Shown here one piece after another: positions 22,737 through 32,770 of a stretch of DNA of 64,000 bases. A model generated the notes under the pieces. The model was not told the DNA's origin and did not search any database. It worked only from the letters and a program-made list of their open reading frames with translations. Both the position numbers and the translations under genes were made by a program. The DNA comes from Lolium rigidum (Eukaryota > Streptophyta > Magnoliopsida > Poales > Poaceae), in the NCBI RefSeq assembly GCF_022539505.1, contig NC_061514.1, positions 249,290,124 through 249,354,123 on the forward strand, written 5' to 3'. How positions within the stretch are numbered: the first letter of the stretch is position 1; every line of letters begins with the position of its first letter.

Positions 22737-24338
22737 TGATGGCGTGTATTTCACACGTTCGTTGGGCAACCCCAAGAGGAAGGTATGATGCGCACAGCAG
22801 CAAGTTTTCCCTCGGAAAGAAACCAAGGTTTATCGAACCAGGAGGAGCCAAGAAGCACGTTGAAGGTTGATGGCGGCGGGATGTAGTGCGGCGCAACACC
22901 GGAGATTCCGGCGCCAACGTGGAACCCGCACAACACAACCAAAGTACTTTGCCCCAACGAAACGAGTGAGGTTGTCAATCTCACCGGCTTGCTGTAACAA
23001 AGGATTAACCGTATTGTGTGGAAGATGATTGTTTGCAGAGAAAATAGTAAAAACAAGTATTGCAGCAGATTTGTATTTCAAGTATTAAAGAATGGACCGG
23101 GGTCCACAGTTCACTAGAGGTGTCTCTCCCATAAGATAAAAGCATGTTGGGTGAACAAATTACAGTCGGGCAATTGACAAATAGAGAGGGCATAACAATG
23201 CACATACATGACATGATAAGTATAGTGAGATTTAATTGGGCATTACGACAAAGTACATAGACCGCCATCCAACCGCATCTATGCCTAAAAAGTCCACCTT
23301 CGAGGTTATCATCCGAACCCCCTCCAAGTATTAAGTTGCAAAGCAACGAGACAATTGCATTAAGTATGGTGCGTAATGTAATCAATAACTACATCCTCGA
23401 ACATAGCATCAATGTTTTATCCCTAGTGGCAACAAGCACAACACAACCTTAGAACTTTCTCGTCATCGTCCTGGTGTCAATGCGGGCATGAACCCACTAT
23501 CGAGCATAAGTACTCCCTCTTGGAGTTAAAAGCAAAAACTTGGCCGAGCCTCTACTAGAAACGGAGAGCATGCAAGATCATAAACAACACATGTATAATA
23601 ACTTGATAATTAACATGACATAGTATTCTCTATCCATCGGATCCCGACAAACACAACATATAGAATTACGGATAGATGATCTTGATCATGTTAGGCAGCT
23701 CACAAGATCCGACAATGATAGCACAATGGGGAGAAGACAACCATCTAGCTACTGCTATGGACCCATAGTCCAGGGGTAGACTACTCACTCATCACTCCGG
23801 AGGCGACCATGGCGGTGTAGAGTCCTCCGGGAGATGAATCCCCTCTCCGGCAGGGTGCCGGAGGCGATCTCCTGGATCCCCCGAGATGGGATCGGCGGCG
23901 ACGGCGTCTCAGTAAGGTTTTCCGTATCGTGGCTCTCGCATGCGGGGGTTTCGTCACGGAGGCTTTAAGTAGGCGGAAGGGCAAGTCAAGAGGCGGCACG
24001 GGGGCCCACACCACGAGGCCGCGCGGCCAAGGGGGCCGCGCCGCCCTAGGGTTTGGCCACCCCGTGGCCCCTCTTCGTCTCGTCTTCGGACTTCCGGAAG
24101 CTTCGTGGAAAAATAGGCCCCCGGGCTTTGATTTCGTCCAATTCCGAGAATATTTCGTTACTAGGATTTCGAAACCAAAAACAGCGAGAAAACGACAGAA
24201 CCGGCACTTCGGCATCTTGTTAATAGGTTAGTTCCAGAAAATGCACGAATATGACATAAAGTGTGCATAAAACATGTAGGTATCATCAATAATATGGCAT
24301 AGAACATAAGAAATTATCGATACGTCGGAGACGTATCA
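22737..24338 (-). repeat. 5' LTR of the Athila-type element
   Basis: A 1602-bp LTR with TG...CA ends, carrying the palindromic GATACGT-CGGAG-ACGTATC terminus (24319-24337) and a GC-rich promoter zone at about 24000. On the minus strand it is followed by the PBS. Confidence 0.88.
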
Positions 24339-24782
24339 CGGTGGCGGCGCCCCTGGAGTCTTTCTGGAGTTTCTTCAAGTGGTACGGTGTTTTTAGGTCG
24401 AAAGGGATTTTATAGGCGAAGAGGCGGCGCAGGGGGGCACCTGGGGGCTCCCCACCATAGGCCGGCGCGGGCCCAGGCCAGGCCGCGCCGCCTTATGGTG
24501 TGGTGGCCCTCCGGCCCTCTCCGACTCTTCTTCGGTGTTCGGAGCCTTCGGGAAAAATAGGAGGTTTGGCGTTGATTTCGTCCAATTCCGAGAATATTGC
24601 CCGAACAGCCTTTCTCGGAACCAAAAACAGCGAGAAAACAGGAACTGGCACTGTGGCATCTTGTTAATAGGTTAGTTCCGGAAAATGCATGAAATCATCA
24701 TAAAGTGCAAGCAAAACATGTAAGTATTGTCATAAAACAAGCATTGAACGACAGAAATTATGGATACGTTGGGGACGTATCA
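24339..24782 (-). mobile_element. Related gypsy LTR fragment
   Basis: The first roughly 440 bp of a different LTR of the same superfamily (starts TGATACGTCCCCAACG on the minus strand at 24782). It is broken by the Athila-type element on its left, and its remainder is not found on the far side of that element. Confidence 0.75.
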
Positions 24783-24995
24783 ATCACTTACTGGATTTAC
24801 TCGTTCTTGATTGGCCTCTCTTTTGCCAGCATCACTTGGTCTATATACCAAGTGATGAATAATCCCTTTGGAGCATCTGCTCCATGCATGCTATGTGTGT
24901 TTGAGCATCTTGACTTATGTCACCATGGTTGCTTGGTTTGTTGGTGTTTTTGTACTTGCCGATGATTAGATGGTTGGTCGATCACTCGTACACTC

Positions 24996-25080
24996 GGGGG
25001 TGGAGCAAGGGAGCCTGGTGTGATGGCACAAGTATCAATATTTTGTGCATCCTACCTGGCCTCACTTACTCCATCCCTGG
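24996..25080 (+). ncRNA. miRNA-like hairpin 1
   Basis: GGGGTGGAGCAAGGGAG pairs imperfectly with CTCACTTACTCCATCCC across a GGCACAA...TTGTGC inner stem and a loop of about 10 nt. The stem is about 35 bp with bulges. The strand is arbitrary. Confidence 0.45.
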
Positions 25081-25213
25081 ATGTTAATATTTGTTTCGAC
25101 CAATAAAGTATGAGGCATTCCATTTAGTTCATACTAGCTAGCTACTTCTTAATTGCATTGGCCTTTTTTCCATTTTAGTGTCGATGATTAAATTGTTTGG
25201 TCACTTGTACACT

Positions 25214-25298
25214 GCGGGGTGGGGCCGGTGAGCTCGGTGCGATGGCACAAATATCAATCTCTTGTGCATCCTACCCGGCCTCACCGACCCCATCCCGG
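25214..25298 (+). ncRNA. miRNA-like hairpin 2
   Basis: GGGGTGGGGCCGGTGAG pairs with CTCACCGACCCCATCCC, with the same GCACAA/TTGTGC inner stem and ATATCAATCTC-type loop as the other hairpins. The stem has changed on both sides relative to hairpin 3, so pairing is kept although the sequence differs. Confidence 0.5.
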
Positions 25299-25409
25299 AA
25301 TGTTAATATTTCTTTCGACCAACAAAGTATGAGGCATATGATATCTAGTTGAGATACCACTTGGCTCTTTCTTCCATTTTAGTGCCGATGATTAGAATGT
25401 TTGGTCACC

Positions 25410-26012
25410 TATACGCCGCAATATACTTTGTAGACGGGCCCCCCTTTCCCCGGCCGCCATTCCGTGAACGAGTCTTTGACGAGACAACAACGCCGACCTG
25501 CCTCTCCGGCGCATCACCACTTTTCTTCTCTCGCCGTCCAGTACGTGAACGAGTCCTTAATGCAAAGATGGTGCCAACCTCCCTAGCATGATGCCGACCC
25601 CTGTTGCCGTGCTTCAGGCCGTGTCTCACGCGCCTCGCACTCTTCGCCTTTTGCCCGGTGAACGAATAGACTAATCGTTGGAATAAGGAAGCCGATGACG
25701 GCCGATCGCAATTTAATCTTGCGATCGGCCGTCATCGGTTTCCTTATTGCAACGATCAGTCTATTGGTTCACCGGCAAGAAGGCGAACAAAGTGCGGGCG
25801 CGGGACACGGCCCGAGCGCGGCAACACGGCCCGGCATAATGCTGGGCAGGCCGGCACGGTCTTTGCATCAAGGACTCGTTCACTAGACGGCGAGGGACTG
25901 CCGTGGTTCTGCGCCGGAGAGGCAGATCGGCGTCGTTGTGTCGTCAAGCACCCGTTCACGGAACGGCGGCCGAGGAAAGGGGACCCTTCTGCAAAGTATA
26001 CTGCGGTGTATA
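25410..26012. repeat. 603-bp foldback with 7-nt loop
   Basis: The left arm 25410-25711 is a near-complementary match to the right arm 25719-26012. It is perfect over the innermost 20 bp (CCGATGACGGCCGATCGCAA) and imperfect outward to the TATACGCCGC/TATACACCGC ends. TA next to each end could be a target duplication. It sits in the repeat unit between hairpins 2 and 3. It looks like a foldback transposon or a long hairpin RNA source. Confidence 0.75.
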
Positions 26013-26144
26013 CTCGCAACTATGGTTTCGACCATAGTATTTGTGTTGACCAACAATGTATGAGGCACTTATTCCATTTTGTCATTCCATTTGCTTTGAG
26101 ATTTTCAAAATGCCGATGATTAAAATGTTTGGTCACCGTACACT

Positions 26145-26229
26145 CGGGGGCGGCGTAAGTGAGCCTGGTAAGATAGCACAAATATCAATCTCTTGTGCAT
26201 CGGACTTGGTCTCACTTACGCCGTCCCTG
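26145..26229 (+). ncRNA. miRNA-like hairpin 3
   Basis: The best stem of the set: GGCGTAAGTGAG and CTCACTTACGCC pair perfectly, extended by G-rich/C-rich ends, with a wobble-rich middle and a GCACAA/TTGTGC inner stem. Confidence 0.55.
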
Positions 26230-26344
26230 AATGTTAGTATTTGTGTTGACCAACAATGTATGAGGCACTTATTCCATTTTGTCATTCCATTAGCTTTGAG
26301 ATTTTCAAAATGCCGATGATTAAAATGTTTGGTCACCGTACACT

Positions 26345-26428
26345 CGGGGCGGCGTAAGTGAGCCCGGTAAGATAGCACAAATATCAATCTCTTGTGCATC
26401 GGACTTGGTCTCACTTACGCCGTCCCTG
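26345..26428 (+). ncRNA. miRNA-like hairpin 4
   Basis: Nearly identical to hairpin 3, about 200 bp downstream in a tandem unit that starts TGCCGATGATTAAAATG. A partial fifth copy of the 3' arm is at 26480-26515. Confidence 0.55.
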
Positions 26429-26837
26429 AATGTTAATATTTGTGTTGACCAACAATGTATGAGGCATTTATTCCATTTCTCTTGTGCATCGGACTTGTTG
26501 ATCTCACTTTCTTCCATTTTTCATCATAGTAGGAACTGGATGAAGACCCCGATGCAAGCGAGCCTGGTGGGTAGAGATGAGGGAGCAAAGGAGGAACCAG
26601 ATGAAGACTACTTTGTATCTCGAAATTGTGAATTTTGTATGAATTAAGAGTTGTATGCAAAACATTTGACACTTGCCACTATATATGTATCTCGATAGGG
26701 ATCTAAGTAATGTGATGATGATGTCTATGTTATATCTGTGCAATGTACATGATATTTATATTATATCTGAATGTTGCTGTATATAACCCGTATATTGCTT
26801 GTCTATAAACTGCATGTGTATAGCAGAGCAGCACAAA

Positions 26838-27064
26838 ATCGTGTATAATACAAGCAAATTCTGTGGCGCACCGAAAACCAATTCGTGGCGCACGCTTTTC
26901 TGTGGCGCACCAAGGAACAAGTGCGCCACGTAAACCTTAATTCCGTGGCGCATGGGCCGGTGCGCCACAGAAACCTTATTTTTGTGGCGAAGTTTCTGGC
27001 GCACCTCCCGTGCGCCACAGAAGCCTATTTTTGTGCGCCACTGATGAGGCTTTTCCTACTAGTG
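26838..27064. repeat. CACTA terminus and subterminal GTGGCGCAC repeats
   Basis: About seven GTGGCGCAC or GTGCGCCAC motifs in both orientations, followed by the terminus TTTTCCTACTAGTG. TAA at 27065-27067 would be the target duplication. Confidence 0.65.
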
Positions 27065-27465
27065 TAATGCACTCGAAGCCGAGTCAAACTCGATAGAGGT
27101 TATCAGCTACTGCTCAGGAGAAGTGGAGATGTGGAATGAGGCAACCGCGGTTTATGCAGACTGTATTACCATGAAAAGTATGATAGGGAAGGTCGAGTAC
27201 AAGCATTGTTCGAGGGAGACTAATGAAGTGGCTCATTTGATTGCCAGGAATAGTTTTATTTCACATATTTCTTGTATTTGGGTCGATGAGCCCCCTAGGT
27301 TTATTACCCAAACCCTTCTGGATGATGTAACTATACTTTGAGCTTGGAGCAGCAAGTTTTTGACGCACTCTTTTCCTTACCAGGGTATCTAAGGGGACTG
27401 GAAGGTTTTTAATGAGGCGGCTTACTTGCTTAATATATTATGTTTTTACCTCAAAAAAAAGAACG
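27065..27465 (+). pseudogene. LINE ORF2 C-terminus (RNase H-like) with 3' tail
   Basis: The reading frame to the stop at 27341 shows the end of an RNase H-like domain of a plant L1-type LINE or its relatives (ALEAESNSIEVISY, then VEYKHCSRETNEVAHLIAR, where the His and Asn-Glu-x-x-His region is characteristic). A 110-bp 3' UTR with the grass LINE signature TTTTTAATGAGGCGGC follows, and an A-run at about 27453. The upstream part is absent because the CACTA ending at 27064 was inserted into it. Confidence 0.75.
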
Positions 27466-28950
27466 CTAAAACATAAATTCGTCGCATATCTAGAATTGGT
27501 TTGGGCCACACCACATCAGGACATCAGGTGGAAAATACTCTTAAGCCCTCCCTAAATATACCACGTAGGAAAAAAATTAGAGACTGATTCTGTTTGATTG
27601 AAAGAACTAGATATTGCAAAGATGATTAGATTAGATCTAGTCCTCGTTTTCGGTTTGAAATCATTTTTGCGCAGTGGTTACTAAAACATGCATAACTTTA
27701 TCATAGAGAGGATATTTTTTATATATGACCACTCAAATATTATTCAAAAAATAGCATGTGTATCTAATATTGTTCGTCGAGAATCAAGGTAGAGCAGCTG
27801 CCCTACCTTGCCATACCGGGGGCTCCGTCTCTGGTATGACTTGTGTCTATTACTTTCTCTAGGTGACATAGAGGGTTAAAAAACGTTCAAAATTGCCTAT
27901 ATATTTCACTCGTCAAAATAAAAGTCTACCAATACCCTTGACTCAGATTCTGGTAAACACATAAGCCCCATCTTCCAACTATGGCAAGATTTCACGAGCG
28001 TCTAGGGTCGCTAGAGGACATAGCTCGTGATCCAAACCAAAATGTATCAACAACTATTTCTATGCTTGACTTCTAGCGTAGATTTTCTATGCTTGATTTC
28101 CTAGCGTAGATACAGCTCACATTGGTGTGTGCAGGCGTGCAGCTGTTTCTTTTGCTTGCCTCCAGCAAAGTGCGTGGCATAAAGCCCAGCTTAGCTTACC
28201 CTTGGAGCCCATGAGATATCTGGGCCGTAAAGCAAACTGCTGAGCTGAATGCCTATTCGGTCTCATTGTCTTGCTGCAACGCACTCGGTTTTCTGTCGGC
28301 TTGTTTCGGCCTGTTTTGGCTTCGCTTTCCTGTGGGCTGTGGTTAGGACGCTAGAATTAAACACACGACTTCCCGTAAATTCTGTGCATTCTTTTTTATT
28401 GTTATAACTGCCCTTTTTATTATTAGAACTCAAAGGTTATAGAAAGAAAATAAATGATGTGCATGAGGAACTAAAGAAATGAACTCGCTAGTCGCTACTA
28501 ATGGTGCTACCTGAGTATACGATTCTTATTATGCGGTACATAGCTAGATTTGTTTGGATACATGCCTCCGCATTATTAAATTATTGGCAAAAGGTGTATG
28601 CCATGTAATTTTAGGCAACAAAGTCGAACATGTTGACCCCCCACCCCTTCTATGAGAAATGACCAAAACAAGAGAAAATTACACAACTTACAGGAAAAGT
28701 TTTCAATAAAAGTTTGTCACACATGGGCCAACAATGATGAGTCCAGGTAGATGGTGATCTCAAGATTTTCATCCTCAAAGCCGAACTTCGTTGGTCACTA
28801 TTTTCAGAAAGGGCACAACACATGTACGTCGACATTGCTTGATAAAAAATCTTGTGTTTCCACTGAATTTACACATATCCTTGAAGTATCACTACCTCAT
28901 CAATCATTTACTAACTGACAACATCTTGCTAGTCCGATACCGCTCGGGGA
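27466..28950. other. Low-copy intergenic sequence
   Basis: About 1.5 kb of AT-rich sequence without a supported gene or recognisable repeat. One near-perfect 26-bp palindrome (CAAGGTAGAGCAGCTGCC and on, about 27785-27812) and a duplicated TCTATGCTTGAYTTC-TAGCGTAGAT motif at 28056-28112 are the only structures seen. Confidence 0.5.
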
Positions 28951-29156
28951 GATGCTAAAAGTACGGAACATCCCATACCATCCCGCTTTCACTCATAACA
29001 CCATAGATCCACCTAATGTAGCGATAAACAAGACATTTCATACCATCGTCAGCCTCAGAAGCTCCGAGGTCCAAGGAGGTGCCATCGCAAATACCTACAC
29101 CGGCCTTAGAAGCTCCAATGTCCAAGGAGGCGCATGTCATATCATTGATGATCTCT

Positions 29157-30561
29157 TTTTTTTTTTTTTTTGCGAAATCACCCACACCCAAAAGGGCGTG
29201 GATACTGTATTAATCAAGCAAGAGAATTACACTCGCTGCGGCAGAGAGCCGTAACGTCATCCGGGCTCGACCACTGCCCAAGTTTGAGTTCTAGCACTAG
29301 TTCTACCCAAGTTTGCCAGGCATATGGCTTACGAATTTTGCTCCCGGCTAATAGTACCAATCACCAGGTTGCTTCTCGTTGCCATTAGGCGTTTGATCTC
29401 CTGGATTAAACCTGTGAAAGGGGACCGATTGAGTTCCCCCGAACGAATCATGTTCACAGCTTCGGCACAGTCCATCTCTATCATGCATGGAAGAGAGGAC
29501 CAATCCAGGGCCAAAATAACACCTTCGCGGCAAGCTTCGAGCTCAGCTTCAAGCGGGCTGAGACAGGGCTGTAGGGAGAGGGATTTAGAGACGATGATCG
29601 CTCCCCTGTCATCCCGCAACACTACTCCTGCACCTCCCACACCCATCTCCTTGCAGAACGAGCCGTCTACATTCAGCTTCACAGAGCCCTCTGGTGGCTT
29701 CCTCCATGATCTTGGCTCCCCTTGTTTCGTGTTCTTCTTTTTTGGGATCGTCTCCCAGGTAACTGCTGTCTTCCCTTTAGCTGGATCAGCGTGCGGAAAT
29801 TGCTTTATCATGATGAGAGATTGCATGTAATCGCATAAGAAACCCCGAGAGCTCTCCACGTGTGGCGCCGGTTTGTGATGGATCACCTCATTCCGGCAAG
29901 TGCCATATACGCCGAATGTCATGAGGATCATGGCCCTAGCCATATCTTCCTTTCCGTCGAGGAGATGAAGTAGCCACTCAGCATCATCCGACTCCAATCC
30001 TCGCAGGTCTGGAAGCGGCCAGACCTCCTCCATAGCTTGCCACAAGCTTCTCGCCATTGTGCATCTGCAAAAAGTGTGGAAAGTGTCCTTAGGGGGGGCA
30101 GGGCACCCCCAAAGAACCGCCCAAATGGCCCTGCGGCCATTCGGTGCCCTGCTCGTGGAGCCTATAGAAGGCCTGCTCAGCTCCTCCCTGCCGAGCCAGT
30201 ACGCACTCTTGACGGAAAAGACACCTGTAGGTGTTGGAGCCCATGCGAGCACATCCTCGGCTCGTCGAGACCCCAACTTGATCTTGATTATTTCCTCCAC
30301 GTCGGCTTGCATGAAATGACGCTGCAGCAACTGCATATTCCAAGCACCATGATCATCAATAAGAGCTGAAACCCGGCGTAGCCTGCATTCCTTCCGATCC
30401 GATATAGGCCTAAAGGAGTGGGGCCTTGGTATCCATGGATCTCGCCAGATACGGATGCTTTCGCCATTGCCAATTCGCCATATAAGTCCCTTCTTCAGTA
30501 ACTCCAAACCATGTTGCACACCTTGCCAGGCCGGTGAAGCATTAGACGAAAAAACCGTCAA
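29157..30561 (-). pseudogene. 5'-truncated LINE ORF2: zinc-finger and RNase H region
   Basis: A 410-codon open frame (30561-29329) on the minus strand. The first part is the linker after reverse transcriptase (GLIWRIGNGESIRIWRDPWI). Next is a zf-RVT domain that has lost about 40 residues including the CPxCG-type knuckle (CPAPPK runs directly into DTFHTFCRC, at about 30090-30110). Last is an RNase H domain (LNVDGSF, EAELEACREG, EMDCAEAV, carrying the catalytic Asp, Glu, Asp). A stop at 29329-29331 removes the last His motif; a degraded C-terminus and a 14-A tail (29158-29172) follow. It is a dead 5'-truncated copy: no reverse transcriptase is present. Not a host gene. Confidence 0.88.
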
Positions 30562-31041
30562 CCATCACCATCTCAAGATCTAGTCATTGCATAGTCCACA
30601 TGACCAGCAACCGGTCGCTGCCGCTGATGAATCAGGGCTACCACCCTCGTTCTTGATCTCATGTGCCACCATTGGACATGGGTGTCTTCCGCACACATCA
30701 CCCCCCATGCAACGAGGCATTTCGCTCATGCACCCTTGTCAAGACACCACATTGATTAGGCCGCCAAAGAATACCACTAGTTCCATGATTAAAGACCAGA
30801 TCAGAGCACCAAAGCATCGACTTTAGTGAAGATCTGCCGCTCCGAACGTGCGAGCTAGTCCCCCACACCCAACAGAAGAGTCATTGGAAACATTTAGCGC
30901 GTGTCCCATCTCTATCACGGTCACCTGGAAGGGGCTAGGGTGGCTAGATTTTCCGAGTGTCGCCTGGAAGAGGCGAGGGTGTCAGAGTCGTCCGTAGATG
31001 TACCAAGGTGCATATGACTACTTGGAAATTTTCAAAGAAAA
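30562..31041. other. Intergenic sequence, nothing identified
   Basis: Moderately GC-rich, with only short ORFs, none with recognisable similarity. It could be the remains of an old repeat. Confidence 0.4.
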
Positions 31042-31043
31042 TA

Positions 31044-31170
31044 CTCCTTTCGTAAAAACGCATTGCATAAGTATTGTACCGAAATTGATTTTATGTCAAA
31101 TATTTTTATGTGTCAATATTTAATTTGTCTTAATGAATCAAAATATTCTTATGTATTGGGACGAAGCGAG
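31044..31170. mobile_element. Stowaway-type MITE
   Basis: 127 bp between TA dinucleotides, with ends CTCCTTTCGT and ACGAAGCGAG, close to the Stowaway CTCCCTCCGT end. AT-rich interior. Confidence 0.7.
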
Positions 31171-31284
31171 TAATAGTGTACCGCTAGATCGTTTATGAAT
31201 CTTGTATTCCAAATAAAAGAAAATCATTGTTAGAGTTTTTGCTAGGAAACGAACAATTGAGTAACAATACACATTGAGATAATA

Positions 31285-31411
31285 CTCTCATTGTTCCAAA
31301 TTAGTTGTCATAGATTTATCTAGATGGCATGTATCTAGATAATTTTTAGTGTATAAATACATGCATGCGAACCCAGATAAATCTTCAACATCTAATTTAG
31401 GACGGAGGGAG
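31285..31411. mobile_element. Stowaway-type MITE, diverged
   Basis: Ends CTCTCATTGTTCC and GGACGGAGGGAG in inverse orientation. TA on the left, TG on the right, so one target base has changed. 127 bp with an AT-rich interior. Confidence 0.65.
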
Positions 31412-32380
31412 TGCCATATTTTCCACTAAAAAATTCGGCACTTCGGTGGATATCGTGTACGGAATTCTGGAACTTTGTAATGCTAAGCTTAGATTTCAAC
31501 CTCTTAGGACCTCTTTAATTTGCATGATTATGAAGATGTAGATGTCAATACGAAACATGTATAGTCCATACGGCAAAGACAGGTAGAATAACGGAGTATC
31601 ACGATGCCAACTATAACCGGTGTCTAAACAAGTGTTGGCAGGTGTTAATGTGCTATGGCACTACTATGTCTTACTGACATACTACTATATAATAATGTGT
31701 GTATGACCTTTACCCAGTATACTCATATACGTTGAATCTCTTTCCATCTTTCTTGCAGGTCATGTAAATTAACAAGTCATAGTCATGGCAGGTGCTATGG
31801 CACTACGTACGTATTGGCGCTCAACAAGTCAATGCCCAGCCCCCATGTCATGGATTTCTAACATGGGTCCCTGATATATAACCTGTCCTCAACGTCGTAG
31901 AGAAAAACAAAAGGGCATGATCATGAGCCCCTGAAATGTCAAAAGCAGGGACCTCGGAAATAAGCTAAGTTGATTAATTTGTCAAAAGTGGACTGAATTT
32001 CTGACACGACTTTCAACAGAATAATCATTCTAGCTATGATGAACCATGTGCAGAAGTTGGGAGCCACATAATCTGGCATCAGCTTTCAGCCAGGCATGAA
32101 TGACAAAGATCTGAACATGGATCCTGCCCTGTTGCATTCAAGACGGCTACACTCACTTGCTAATTGCTATACCAGACCGGTAGGTGAACCGGCCGGGCAA
32201 TCCTTGTCTCAGGTCCGGCTTTCCGAGGCCGGTCGAGACGCCTTTCGAACAATAATATCATTTTTATTATTTAAAAGATTTAAATATTATATTTGATCTC
32301 TGCATAGCTATGATACAAAAAACCGCTTCAATTTAAAGTTACAAAAAAAATGCGATAAAAGTGTTCATCAAAAACCGTAC
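31412..32380. other. Intergenic sequence, nothing identified
   Basis: AT-rich with a small duplicated motif (GTGCTATGGCACTA at about 31650 and 31793). No supported gene, RNA or repeat boundary. Confidence 0.4.
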
Positions 32381-32389
32381 AGGTGCCTA

Positions 32390-32770
32390 GGGTGATGGAT
32401 GACTAATCCGAAGATGACGCAACCATCAATGTTAGATAAAAACCGTGTCCTCCAACCGTGTAGATATCTTCATAAACAAATCACGATTCTTGATATATTG
32501 TAGAAATGACCATGAACGAAACGTAGCGATGCACTGATAGATATAACCCACATAAGCGAAGAATTTTTTCCATTAAATACCTTATCGTTTTTACATAGCC
32601 AAAGCACCAAATAGGCAAGCACTCCCACCCTAATATGAAATTTAAACATATGATCCATACCGCTTAGCCAGTTGCTAAATATATTAGCAACACTACATGG
32701 TGGGTATAAGTTAGAACTGTTGATAGAATAGAAATTTAGACCTCCGTGCCAATTGTATTTTACAAGATTG
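32390..32770 (-). pseudogene. LINE ORF2 C-terminal fragment
   Basis: The minus strand shows the region after zf-RVT in plant LINEs (WLSGMDHMFKFHIRVGVLAY, then WLCKNDKVFNGKNSS, the W-L-x-x-N-D-K-V-F-N motif). The frame is open only about 62 codons; the rest is degraded. No poly-A tail recognised. Confidence 0.6.

Larger units (their letters stand above)
15588..24338 (-). mobile_element. Athila-type gypsy element, LTR to LTR, coding-defective
   Basis: Two LTRs of 1603 and 1602 bp flank 5.5 kb of internal sequence in minus orientation: 5' LTR 22737-24338, PBS, unknown ORF, gag-protease remnant, long non-coding 3' stretch, polypurine tract, 3' LTR 15588-17190. There is no reverse transcriptase, RNase H or integrase, so it depends or depended on helpers. 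Flanking bases are CGGGG and CGGTG, an imperfect duplication, and the outer flanks belong to different repeats, so rearrangement after insertion is possible. A 100-N gap lies at 21072-21171. Confidence 0.85.
24783..27064. mobile_element. CACTA right portion carrying a hairpin array and a foldback
   Basis: Ends in TTTTCCTACTAGTG (27051-27064), a CACTA-type terminus of a different family from 11570. It is preceded by subterminal repeats with GTGGCGCAC motifs (26838-27060). The left end is missing. The body has a tandem hairpin array, a foldback inserted in it and a short acidic ORF end (about 26535-26645, EEPDEDYFVS) after an AG that could be a splice acceptor; this may be the last exon of a transposon protein. 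Assigning the whole interval to the CACTA is inference. Confidence 0.55.

Noticed and set aside
24705..24965. 86-codon ORF with hydrophobic and Cys-rich part
   Set aside because: It starts inside an LTR fragment and crosses its end at 24782.
30562..31041. Possible target duplication around the LINE at 29157-30561
   Set aside because: GAGATCATC at the tail side has only a weak partial match at the other end, so it is not claimed.
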